18,326 nucleotides of DNA from positions 1 to 18,326 of the forward strand of contig CAAFLX010000004.1 of assembly GCA_900763875.1 (NCBI GenBank), read 5' to 3'. A program made the translations under genes and the position numbers. The notes below the pieces were generated by a model. It did not search any database. It was not told where the DNA came from and was given only the letters and a program-made list of their open reading frames with translations. Positions 6,551 through 14,220 of this stretch are shown here, in pieces; the first letter of the stretch is position 1, and each line of letters starts with the position of its first letter. The stretch is from Clostridia bacterium. Its GTDB lineage: Bacteria > Bacillota > Clostridia > Christensenellales > CAG-917.

Positions 6551-8762
6551 ACGCGCCCCCTTGCCACTCTTGCTCTATGAGGTCGATGAGCAAGGAGTAT
6601 CTTCTTGCGGTTTCGTTGTTTTGAATCATACGCGCAATCGTCTTTTTCGCACCGCTTATCACCACAAGTTTCTTTGCCCTCGTCACTGCGGTATAGAGCA
6701 AGTTTCTTGTTTGCAACATATAATTTGCGTCAAGCGCGATAACCACCGCGTCAAATTCGCAACCCTGTGATTTGTGTATGGTGACGGCATACGCAAGTGT
6801 AAGCTGGTCGATGTCGCCATATTCATAAACAGACACTTTATCGTCGTCAAACCGCACCGTAAACTGCAAAATCTGAGTATTGATGCTTTCAATCACGCCT
6901 ATATCGCCGTTGAAAACGCCACTGCCGCGCACGGTTTTGAATCCGTCCGTTTGCGCCCATTCCTGCTGATAGTTGTTGACAAGTTGCATCACCTTGTCGC
7001 CCTCGCGATATATGCAATCCGAACGCTTGACTTCCTTCTTGTAGGGAGAGGGCGGATTGATGATTTTTTGCAATTCCTTGTTTAGGTTTATCGTGCCTGC
7101 AACGCCTCTTTTCATCGGGCAAAGCACCTGAATATCGCTTGGCGCAACCCCCAAATATTTGGGCAATCTGCGCGTGACAAGCGCGATTGTGTTGGCGCAA
7201 ATCTCCTCGCTCGTGTTTTTTTCTTCAAAGAAAAAGTCACTGCTCTTGTTGTCGATGTCGGGCATTTCGCCGCTGTTGATTTTGTGTGCGTTGGTGACGA
7301 TTTTGCTCGTTTCGCTTTGTCGATAGATTTGCGTGAGATAGCTCACGTTAAACTTGCCGCACTTGATGAGGTCGTTAAGCACGTTTCCGACGCCCACCGA
7401 GGCAAGTTGGTCTTTGTCGCCGACAAGCACGAGGCGCGCGCCTCTCTCAAGCGCGTTTATAAGCGCACAAAAGACGTATTCGTCCACCATACTCACCTCG
7501 TCAACAATCACAACGTCAACGGGCAAGCGAGTGTTTTCGTTGTAGGCAAAGTGTCCCTCGCCGTTTTTATAATCCAAATCGAGCATACGGTGAATGGTTT
7601 TTGCCTCCTCTCCCGTTGCTTGCGAAAGCCTTTTTGCCGCCCTGCCTGTTGGTGCGCAAAGCGCAACTCTTTGCCCCAAATCCTTGAAAAGTTTTAGGAT
7701 ACACTTGACGATTGTCGTCTTGCCCGTTCCCGGGCCGCCCGTGACGATTTGCACGCCGTTTTCAATGGTTTCCTTGACGGCGGCGATTTGGTTTTGATGC
7801 AAGCAAAAGCCTGCGCTCTTTTCAAAAGCCGCAACTTCCCTTTCAACGTCCACTCTGAAATCGGACGCCTCTTGTCTTAGTTGCAACAGTTTCTTTGCAA
7901 TGTTCTTTTCGGTGTTGAAGTTCTTTTTGAGCAAGATTGCCGCATGCTCTTTGGTCTCGTATCTGACAAGGTCGCCAAGCAGCACCATATCCATCATATT
8001 GTCGCGCACTCTTTGCTCAATATCGTCACAATCGATACTTAAAAGTGCGATTGCGCTAGACACAAGCTCGTTTTCGGGCAAATAGTTGTGTCCGCTTCTT
8101 GTCGCGCCCTCTTTCAAAAGATAGGTGATTGCGGCGCAAATGCGGTAGTCGCTGTTCTTTTCAATGCCCAACTCGGCGGCAATTCTGTCCGCCGTTTGAA
8201 AGCCGATTCCGTCAATGTCGTCAACCAACATATACGGATTTTTGCGCACGTTGTCCACCGTCTTTATATCATAGGTGCGGTAGATTTTGAGAGACATATT
8301 TATTGTTATACCAAGGTTTTGCAAAAACATAATCGCGTCTTGCATCTTTTGCACTTTGGCATAATTCATTCCAAATTCAGTGGCGCGTTTTAGAGATATA
8401 CCCCTCACTTTTGCAAGCTCCATCGGGTACTTCATCTTTTCAAGCGACTCCACTCCAAACATATCTACAATGGACTGCGCGGTCACAGGACCAAGCCCCG
8501 ATATGAGTCCGCTCCCCAAAAACTTCTTGATTCCTTCAAGTTTAGAGGGTGCTGACACCCACACCTTGTCGGCGCAAAACTGCTTTCCATAGGTGCTTTT
8601 TGTCTGAAATTTGCCCTCAACTCTAATATTCATACCCTCGCTCACGGGCGGAAAAATGCCGACCACGGTGAAAATAGAGTCCTCGCATTTCATATCGAGG
8701 ACAGTATAGCCCGTGTCCGCGCTTGCAAATATAACGTCTTTTATCTCGCCTGCAAGTTGCAT
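6543..8762 (-). CDS. recD2: RecD2-type superfamily 1B DNA helicase
   Basis: RecD2 is a 5'-3' DNA helicase of organisms without RecBC, linked to replication-fork restart and repair. The 739 residues hold an N-terminal OB-like segment (1-70), a helix-hairpin-helix stretch (about 77-103), Walker A GGPGTGKTT (342-350), Walker B VIVDE (418-422), motif III VGDKDQL (447-453), motif V TIHKSQG (661-667) and motif VI YTAVTRA (690-696). The long N-terminal region distinguishes it from the RecD subunit of RecBCD. A TTG at 8780 could add six residues, but ATG at 8762 is preferred: GGAGAG lies at 8766-8771 and the OB segment begins at once. Its 3' end overlaps comF by 8 bases. It follows a curved-DNA-like intergenic stretch in which no standard promoter is obvious. 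Confidence 0.97.
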   Translation of the reverse strand: MQLAGEIKDVIFASADTGYTVLDMKCEDSIFTVVGIFPPVSEGMNIRVEGKFQTKSTYGKQFCADKVWVSAPSKLEGIKKFLGSGLISGLGPVTAQSIVDMFGVESLEKMKYPMELAKVRGISLKRATEFGMNYAKVQKMQDAIMFLQNLGITINMSLKIYRTYDIKTVDNVRKNPYMLVDDIDGIGFQTADRIAAELGIEKNSDYRICAAITYLLKEGATRSGHNYLPENELVSSAIALLSIDCDDIEQRVRDNMMDMVLLGDLVRYETKEHAAILLKKNFNTEKNIAKKLLQLRQEASDFRVDVEREVAAFEKSAGFCLHQNQIAAVKETIENGVQIVTGGPGTGKTTIVKCILKLFKDLGQRVALCAPTGRAAKRLSQATGEEAKTIHRMLDLDYKNGEGHFAYNENTRLPVDVVIVDEVSMVDEYVFCALINALERGARLVLVGDKDQLASVGVGNVLNDLIKCGKFNVSYLTQIYRQSETSKIVTNAHKINSGEMPDIDNKSSDFFFEEKNTSEEICANTIALVTRRLPKYLGVAPSDIQVLCPMKRGVAGTINLNKELQKIINPPSPYKKEVKRSDCIYREGDKVMQLVNNYQQEWAQTDGFKTVRGSGVFNGDIGVIESINTQILQFTVRFDDDKVSVYEYGDIDQLTLAYAVTIHKSQGCEFDAVVIALDANYMLQTRNLLYTAVTRAKKLVVISGAKKTIARMIQNNETARRYSLLIDLIEQEWQGGAYD

Positions 8763-8765
8763 TTT

Positions 8766-8771
8766 CTCTCC
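8766..8771 (-). promoter_or_regulatory. Ribosome binding site deciding the recD2 start
   Basis: GGAGAG (minus strand) ends 3 bases before ATG at 8762, with the GGAG core 5 bases away. It lies inside the longer frame that would use TTG at 8780, which argues for the ATG as the real start. Confidence 0.65.
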
Positions 8772-8786
8772 GTTTCGCAATGGTTA

Positions 8787-9107
8787 TTTTCCGTTTTTAT
8801 CGTGTTTTTTGGATGGTTTTTTGTGCGTTTTATATGTGTTTTTCGCACATTTTCGCACGTTTTTACGTGTTTTTTTGCACGTTTTTATATGGTTTTTTGC
8901 GTATTTTGTGCGTTTGTTTCGACACTTTTCGAGCCTTTTCGCACGCTCTATTTGTCGAATACTGTCGATTGGGCATCGTTTTTTTGCCGTTTTTTCGCAC
9001 GTTTTTTCGCACTTTTTTCGGAGTTTTATGCCGATTTACAACCGCTCATTTTGTCGAACTCTGTCCATTTCAACTCGATTTTTCCACGCTTTTCGCGTTG
9101 TTTTTTT
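8787..9107. other. Helically phased T-tract (A-tract) region, probably intrinsically curved DNA
   Basis: No believable gene lies between recD2 and metK. The plus strand holds 22 runs of four to seven T. In the first block the run centres fall at about 8807, 8819, 8829, 8841, 8851, 8862, 8873, 8884, 8895 and 8905, a mean step near 10.9. A second block (8982, 8992, 9004, 9015, 9025) has the same step, and a third (9081, 9091, 9104) a similar one. The gap from 8905 to 8982 is close to seven such steps, so the blocks are nearly in phase. A-tracts repeated with the helical turn are known to bend DNA. TTTCGCAC recurs at 8841, 8851, 8937, 8993 and 9005. Stop-free Phe/Arg-rich frames in all three plus phases are a by-product of composition. 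No clear recD2 promoter is visible. Confidence 0.75.
8944..9069. repeat. 27-base imperfect direct repeat between the T-tract blocks
   Basis: The copies at 8944-8970 and 9043-9069 share 22 of 27 positions (CGCTC, two bases, TTTGTCGAA, two bases, CTGTC, one base, ATT) and start 99 bases apart. They occupy the two places where the T-tract phasing is interrupted. The unit contains TCGA-type half-sites. It is possibly a pair of protein sites flanked by bent DNA, or remnants of a degenerate tandem repeat of about 99 bases. Confidence 0.6.
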
Positions 9108-9120
9108 GCGCATATTTGAG

Positions 9121-9150
9121 AAAAAACGGTAGGGTTATCCTACCGTTTTT
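9121..9150 (-). terminator. Rho-independent terminator of the rpoB-rpoC-metK unit
   Basis: On the minus strand a stem CGGTAGG/CCTACCG with a 5-base loop is flanked by A-run and T-run (six T at 9121-9126). It begins 11 bases after the metK TGA. Including the A/T flanks, the inverted repeat has 12-base arms (9122-9133 and 9139-9150). The symmetry would also let it work in the opposite direction, but no plus-strand gene points at it. Confidence 0.93.
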
Positions 9151-9161
9151 ATCTCGCGTAT

Positions 9162-10346
9162 TCAAAATTTGTATTTTCCGACGGCTTGTTTGACTTCTTG
9201 GGCCATATCCGTTTCTTCCCAGCTGAAACCTTCTTTGCCGAAGTGTCCGTAGTTGGAAGTCTTGCGGTAGATGGGAGATGCAAGGTGCAAATGGTCGATG
9301 ATTGCTTTGGGGCGCAAGTCAAAGACTTCACGCACGACTTTTGCAAGCGAATCGTCGTCGATTACGCCCGTGCCGAACGTATTGACGTACACGGACACGG
9401 GGTGAGCCATGCCGATTGCGTAGGCAACTTGCAGCTCTGCCCTCTTGCACACGCCTGCCGCCACAAGGTTTTTGCAGATGTAGCGAGCCATATAGGACGC
9501 ACTTCTGTCAACCTTGGTGGGGTCTTTGCCGCTGAACGCGCCTCCGCCGTGGGGGCAGAATCCGCCGTAGGTGTCAACGATAATCTTTCTTCCCGTCACG
9601 CCGCTGTCGCCTGCCGGGCCGCCGATGACAAATCTACCGGTGGGATTGATGTAAATTTTGGTGTCGTCGTCGATGTACTCTTGCGGAATGGCGTAGGATA
9701 TAACCTTGTCGATGATTTCTTCTTCAAGCTCGTCCATACTCACGTCCTCGGAGTGCTGACAACTCACGACGATTGCGTCCACTCTTTCGGGAACGTCGTC
9801 GATATACTCAACCGTGACTTGGGCTTTGCCGTCGGGGCGAAGCCATGCAAGTTCTCCGCTCTTTCTGACGTCGGTAAGACGCTTTGTGAGCGCGTGAGCG
9901 AGAGTGATCGGCAAAGGCATAAGCGACTCGGTTTCGTCACAAGCATAACCAAACATCATACCTTGGTCGCCCGCGCCCGTTTTGTCGTAGTCGTCGTCTT
10001 TGGTGTTGTTGTCGGTTGCGTCGTTGACGCCCATTGCGATGTCGGGAGATTGCTCGTCGATCGAGCTTAAAACCGCGCAGGTTTTGTAGTCGAAACCGAG
10101 AGAGCTATCGTTGTAGCCGACGTCTTTGACAACTCCCCTAACGATTGAGGGAATGTCGCAATAATGGTTGGTCGAAACCTCGCCGAACACCATAACCATA
10201 CCTGTTGTTGCACACACTTCAACGGCGACTCTTGCAGAGTTGTCCTCTGCAAAGATGTCGTCGAGAATTGCGTCGGCGATCTGGTCGCACACCTTGTCGG
10301 GATGTCCTTCCGTCACGCTTTCAGATGTAAAAAATCTTCTTTTCAT
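9162..10346 (-). CDS. metK: S-adenosylmethionine synthetase
   Basis: MetK makes S-adenosylmethionine from methionine and ATP, with release of phosphate and diphosphate, in the cytoplasm. The 394-residue protein has standard length. It shows the N-terminal ATP-site segment ESVTEGHPDK (9-18, catalytic His15), GAGDQG (124-129), GGPAGDSGVTGRK (242-254) and the glycine-rich P-loop-like GGGAFSGKD (267-275). A short acidic stretch (NNTKDDDYDK, 113-122) precedes GAGDQG. The ATG at 10346 shares its A with the rpoC stop (TAATG), and no good Shine-Dalgarno stands at the usual distance, so translation probably depends on ribosomes finishing rpoC. A strong terminator follows. No S-box riboswitch can precede it here, so its expression appears tied to rpoBC. 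Confidence 0.99.
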   Translation of the reverse strand: MKRRFFTSESVTEGHPDKVCDQIADAILDDIFAEDNSARVAVEVCATTGMVMVFGEVSTNHYCDIPSIVRGVVKDVGYNDSSLGFDYKTCAVLSSIDEQSPDIAMGVNDATDNNTKDDDYDKTGAGDQGMMFGYACDETESLMPLPITLAHALTKRLTDVRKSGELAWLRPDGKAQVTVEYIDDVPERVDAIVVSCQHSEDVSMDELEEEIIDKVISYAIPQEYIDDDTKIYINPTGRFVIGGPAGDSGVTGRKIIVDTYGGFCPHGGGAFSGKDPTKVDRSASYMARYICKNLVAAGVCKRAELQVAYAIGMAHPVSVYVNTFGTGVIDDDSLAKVVREVFDLRPKAIIDHLHLASPIYRKTSNYGHFGKEGFSWEETDMAQEVKQAVGKYKF

Positions 10347-13300
10347 TATTCTTCTTCGATGTCGTCCTCAACGTGTTGGTCAAGGATGATGTCTGCAGGT
10401 TGAGTTTGGTTTGCGGCGATAGTGGACACGTTCTTGTAGCACTTCATGCCGGTGCCTGCAGGGATAAGTTTGCCGATGATGACGTTCTCTTTCAAGCCGA
10501 GCAACGGGTCTTTCTTGTTGTTGATTGCAGCCTCTGCCAAGACTTTTGCAGTCTCTTGGAAGGATGCCGCCGAGAGGAAAGATTCGGTTGCAAGAGCGGC
10601 TTTGGTGATACCGAGAAGCGTACGCTTTGCAGTTGCGGGGACGCCGCCGTTTTCAAGAGCTTTTTCGTTCTCTTCCTCATAGGAGAGCAAGTCAACGAGA
10701 GTTCCGGGAAGCATATTGGTGTCGCCTTGATTTTCGATACGAACCTTGCGGAGCATCTGTCTGACGATGACTTCAACGTGCTTATCGTTGATTTCGACGC
10801 CTGCGGTGCGGTATGCCGATTGAACTTCCTTTGCAATGTACTCTTGAACGCCCTTGACGCCCTTTGCACGGAGCATATCTTGAGGATTGATAGAACCTTT
10901 TGTAAGCGCGTCGCCTGCGCCGATGCTTTCGCCCTCCGAAACGAGAATGTTCGCGTTGTAAGGAATTGCGTAGGCTTTTGCCTCTCCGTCAGGGCCTGTG
11001 ACGGTGATTTCACGACGGTCGTCCGAGATGTGGACGAAACCGTTGTTCTCGGTGATGACGGCTTTACCTTTAGGATTGCGCGCTTCGAAAAGTTCCTCGA
11101 CACGCGGCAAACCTTGAGTGATGTCGTCGTCGGTTGCGACGCCGCCCGAGTGGAAGGTACGCATCGTAAGCTGCGTGCCCGGCTCACCGATTGATTGCGC
11201 CGCGATGATGCCGACTGCCTCGCCGATTTTGACGGGGTTGCCCGACGCCATATTCTTGCCGTAGCACTTCACGCACACGCCGTTTTTGGACTTGCAGGTG
11301 AGAATGGAGCGAATGAGCACACCGGGTTGATGATGCATATCCGAGCCGTTCTTTTCCCAGAAGGAAGTGAGTTTCTTGTCAATCTCTTTTGCCTTGTCGC
11401 TTGAGATGAGCGTATCGCCCTCGCAGATGATTTCGCCTGTTGCGGGATCAACGACGTTGCCGATTGTATATCTGCCTGCAATGCGGTCGGCAAGAGCCTC
11501 GATGACGCTCTTTTCATCTCTGATTGCGGTGATAAACGTACCCTTGGTGTCGCCGCAGTCATGCTCTCTGACGACAACGGAGTGCGAAACGTCAACAAGA
11601 CGTCTTGTAAGATAACCGGAGTCAGCCGTTTTGAGAGCGGTGTCCGCAAGACCTTTTCTGCCGCCGTGCGAGGAAATGAAGTATTCCAAAACGGACAAGC
11701 CTTCACGGAATGAGGAGCGAACAGGCAACTCGATTGTACGACCGGACGGGTCAGCCATCAAGCCACGCATACCTGCGAGCTGACGGATTTGTCCCATACT
11801 ACCACGCGCGCCGGAGTTTGCCATCATCCAAATGGGGTTGAAGTCGTCAAGACCTTTTTTGAGTTCGCCCTCGACCTTGTCTGCGGCGTCTTTCCAAATC
11901 TTGATGATTTCTTTGTAACGTCCCTCCTCGGAGAGAACGCCTCTTGCGTGGAGTTTTTCGATGCGAACGACTTGCTCTTCCGCCTCGCGAACGATGAGTT
12001 TCTTGTCGCCGGGGATGTGCATATCGAAGACGGACGCGGTGATTGCGCCGATTGTCGAATACTTGTAACCGAGCGATTTGATTTTGTCGAGCATTTCGGC
12101 AGTTTCGGTTGCGCCGTGATACTTAAAGCAGTTGTCAACGATCATGCTGAGTTGCTTTTTGCCGATAGCCATAGCCTTTTTGCCGAGTACTTTTTGGATA
12201 CCCTCGCGAAGAGCGGTGATTTCACGCAAGAACTCTTTGCTGTTGGTGATGTCGAGGTTGCCCGACGCTTTGACTTCCGCCGCGATTTGAGCGATTTGCT
12301 CGTCGGTGACGTTTCTCTTTAATATTGAACGCGCGCGCACGCACGAGTCGGGGTTGACGCTTTGACCTCTGAACAAGTCAACGAGTGCGCCGAATTGAGT
12401 TTCATCGATGCAAGCGTTGATGCCGAGAATACCTTCGACTTCGAGTTGACCTCTGTTCTCGTCAACGGTTCTGTCAACAAATTGCAAGTCTTGCGGCAAG
12501 TTGTCGTTGAAGATGCAACGTCCGATTGTGGTGTGCAAGAGTTTGTTGTGCACGTAGCCGTCGTCATCGGTGACTTTGACTCTGATATAGCAGAGGGATT
12601 GGAGGGTGAGGTCGTGATCTTGATACGCCATCATCGCCTCGTCGAAGGAGCTGTAGTAGTTGCCCTCGCCCTTTGCGCCCGGTTTGACAATCGTGAGATA
12701 GTACGAACCGATGACCATATCCTGCGTCGGCGAAACGATAGGTTTGCCGTCCGAGAGTTTGAGAATGTTGTTGGTGCAGAGCATCAAGATTCTAGCCTCT
12801 GCTTGCGCCTCGATTGAAAGAGGAACGTGCACAGCCATTTGGTCGCCGTCGAAGTCGGCGTTGAACGCGCCGCAGGCGAGCGGGTGAAGTTTGATTGCTC
12901 TACCCTCAACGAGCACCGGCTCGAATGCTTGAATACCGAGTCTGTGGAGCGTCGGAGCACGGTTGAGAAGCACGGGGTGATCCTTGATGATTTCTTCGAG
13001 AATATCCCACACTTGGTTTTTGCCCGTATCCACAAAACGCTTTGCGCTCTTGATGTTGTGGCAGAGGTTGCGCTCGACGAGCTTGTTCATAATGAACGGC
13101 TTGAAGAGTTCGAGAGCCATTTCCTTTGGCAAACCGCATTGATAGAGTTTGAGTTCAGGGCCGACGACGATAACCGAACGTCCCGAATAGTCAACACGCT
13201 TGCCGAGCAAGTTTTGACGGAAACGACCCTGTTTGCCGCGGAGCATACCCGAGAGCGATTTGAGATCTCTGTTGCCGGGGCCGGACACGGCCTTTCCTCT

Positions 13301-14206
13301 GCGGCCGTTGTCGATGAGTGCGTCAACAGCCTCTTGGAGCATACGCTTTTCGTTGCGCACGATGATGTCGGGCGCGCCGAGTTCTTTGAGTTTTTTGAGG
13401 CGGTTGTTGCGGTTTATGACTCTGCGATACAAATCGTTGAGGTCGCTGGTTGCAAATCTGCCGCCGTCGAGTTGAATCATCGGACGAAGTTCGGGCGGAA
13501 GCACGGGGAGCACGTCAAGCACCATCCATTCGGGTTTGTTGCCCGATTGACGGAATGCCTCGACGATTTCAAGACGCTTGACCGCTTTAAGACGCTTTTG
13601 TCCGACGGAGTTGTTGATGATGTTTTTGAGTTGTTCGCTCTCGCTTTCGAGGTCAACTTCCATAAGAAGTTCCTTGACAGCCTCCGCGCCCATACCCACT
13701 TTGAAGTCCTTGGAATCGTACTTTTCAAGCAGTTCTCTGTATTCCTTGTCGCTGATGACTTGCTTTTTGCGAAGTTCGCCGACGTTGCCCGGATCGAGAA
13801 CGATGAAGGACACGAAATAAACGACTTGTTCGAGTTCCTTTGGAGAAACGTCGAGGAGAATGCTTATTCTCGACGGCACGCCTCTCAAATACCAAATGTG
13901 AGTGACGGGGCAAGCGAGTTCGATATGTCCCATTCTCTCACGGCGCACTTTTGCCTTGGTGACTTCGACGCCGCACTTTTCGCAGATGACGCCTTTGTAG
14001 CGGATACGTTTGTATCTTCCGCAGTGGCATTCCCAGTCACGGGTAGGCCCGAAGATCTTTTCGCAGAAAAGACCGTCCTTTTCGGGCTTTTGGGTGCGGT
14101 AGTTTATAGTTTCGGGTTTGGTGACTTCGCCGTGAGACCATTCTCTGATCTTCTCGGGCGAAGCTATACCTATTTGAATTGCATCGAAATTGCTAAGTTC
14201 GTACAT
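10346..14206 (-). CDS. rpoC: DNA-directed RNA polymerase subunit beta'
   Basis: This is the catalytic beta' subunit of RNA polymerase. The 1286 residues show the zinc-binding cluster C60, C62, C75 and C78, the absolutely conserved active-site loop NADFDGDQM (449-457) whose aspartates D451, D453 and D455 hold the catalytic magnesium, the bridge-helix and trigger-loop region around SSHGGRKGLADTALKTADSG, and the second zinc cluster ending in CKSKNGVCVKC. It lacks the large trigger-loop insertion of Gammaproteobacteria. It is longer than the roughly 1200 residues of Bacillus. Much of the excess appears to lie at about 580-685, between DLQFVD and the MLDKIKSLGYKYST segment (comparison from memory). 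ATG at 14206 follows AGGAGG (14214-14219) by 7 bases. It lies 14 bases after rpoB and ends in TAA overlapping the metK ATG by one base. Confidence 0.99.
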   Translation of the reverse strand: MYELSNFDAIQIGIASPEKIREWSHGEVTKPETINYRTQKPEKDGLFCEKIFGPTRDWECHCGRYKRIRYKGVICEKCGVEVTKAKVRRERMGHIELACPVTHIWYLRGVPSRISILLDVSPKELEQVVYFVSFIVLDPGNVGELRKKQVISDKEYRELLEKYDSKDFKVGMGAEAVKELLMEVDLESESEQLKNIINNSVGQKRLKAVKRLEIVEAFRQSGNKPEWMVLDVLPVLPPELRPMIQLDGGRFATSDLNDLYRRVINRNNRLKKLKELGAPDIIVRNEKRMLQEAVDALIDNGRRGKAVSGPGNRDLKSLSGMLRGKQGRFRQNLLGKRVDYSGRSVIVVGPELKLYQCGLPKEMALELFKPFIMNKLVERNLCHNIKSAKRFVDTGKNQVWDILEEIIKDHPVLLNRAPTLHRLGIQAFEPVLVEGRAIKLHPLACGAFNADFDGDQMAVHVPLSIEAQAEARILMLCTNNILKLSDGKPIVSPTQDMVIGSYYLTIVKPGAKGEGNYYSSFDEAMMAYQDHDLTLQSLCYIRVKVTDDDGYVHNKLLHTTIGRCIFNDNLPQDLQFVDRTVDENRGQLEVEGILGINACIDETQFGALVDLFRGQSVNPDSCVRARSILKRNVTDEQIAQIAAEVKASGNLDITNSKEFLREITALREGIQKVLGKKAMAIGKKQLSMIVDNCFKYHGATETAEMLDKIKSLGYKYSTIGAITASVFDMHIPGDKKLIVREAEEQVVRIEKLHARGVLSEEGRYKEIIKIWKDAADKVEGELKKGLDDFNPIWMMANSGARGSMGQIRQLAGMRGLMADPSGRTIELPVRSSFREGLSVLEYFISSHGGRKGLADTALKTADSGYLTRRLVDVSHSVVVREHDCGDTKGTFITAIRDEKSVIEALADRIAGRYTIGNVVDPATGEIICEGDTLISSDKAKEIDKKLTSFWEKNGSDMHHQPGVLIRSILTCKSKNGVCVKCYGKNMASGNPVKIGEAVGIIAAQSIGEPGTQLTMRTFHSGGVATDDDITQGLPRVEELFEARNPKGKAVITENNGFVHISDDRREITVTGPDGEAKAYAIPYNANILVSEGESIGAGDALTKGSINPQDMLRAKGVKGVQEYIAKEVQSAYRTAGVEINDKHVEVIVRQMLRKVRIENQGDTNMLPGTLVDLLSYEEENEKALENGGVPATAKRTLLGITKAALATESFLSAASFQETAKVLAEAAINNKKDPLLGLKENVIIGKLIPAGTGMKCYKNVSTIAANQTQPADIILDQHVEDDIEEE

Positions 14207-14213
14207 ATTGTCG

Positions 14214-14219
14214 CCTCCT
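14214..14219 (-). promoter_or_regulatory. Consensus ribosome binding site of rpoC
   Basis: AGGAGG on the minus strand ends 7 bases before the rpoC ATG and fills the short gap after the rpoB stop. The perfect match supports 14206 as the start. Confidence 0.85.
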
Positions 14220-14220
14220 A

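Noticed and set aside
8713..9193. Three overlapping Phe-rich plus-strand frames resembling membrane proteins
   Set aside because: All three phases are open at once because of T-rich low-complexity DNA. The hydrophobicity comes from TTT codons, with no start context.
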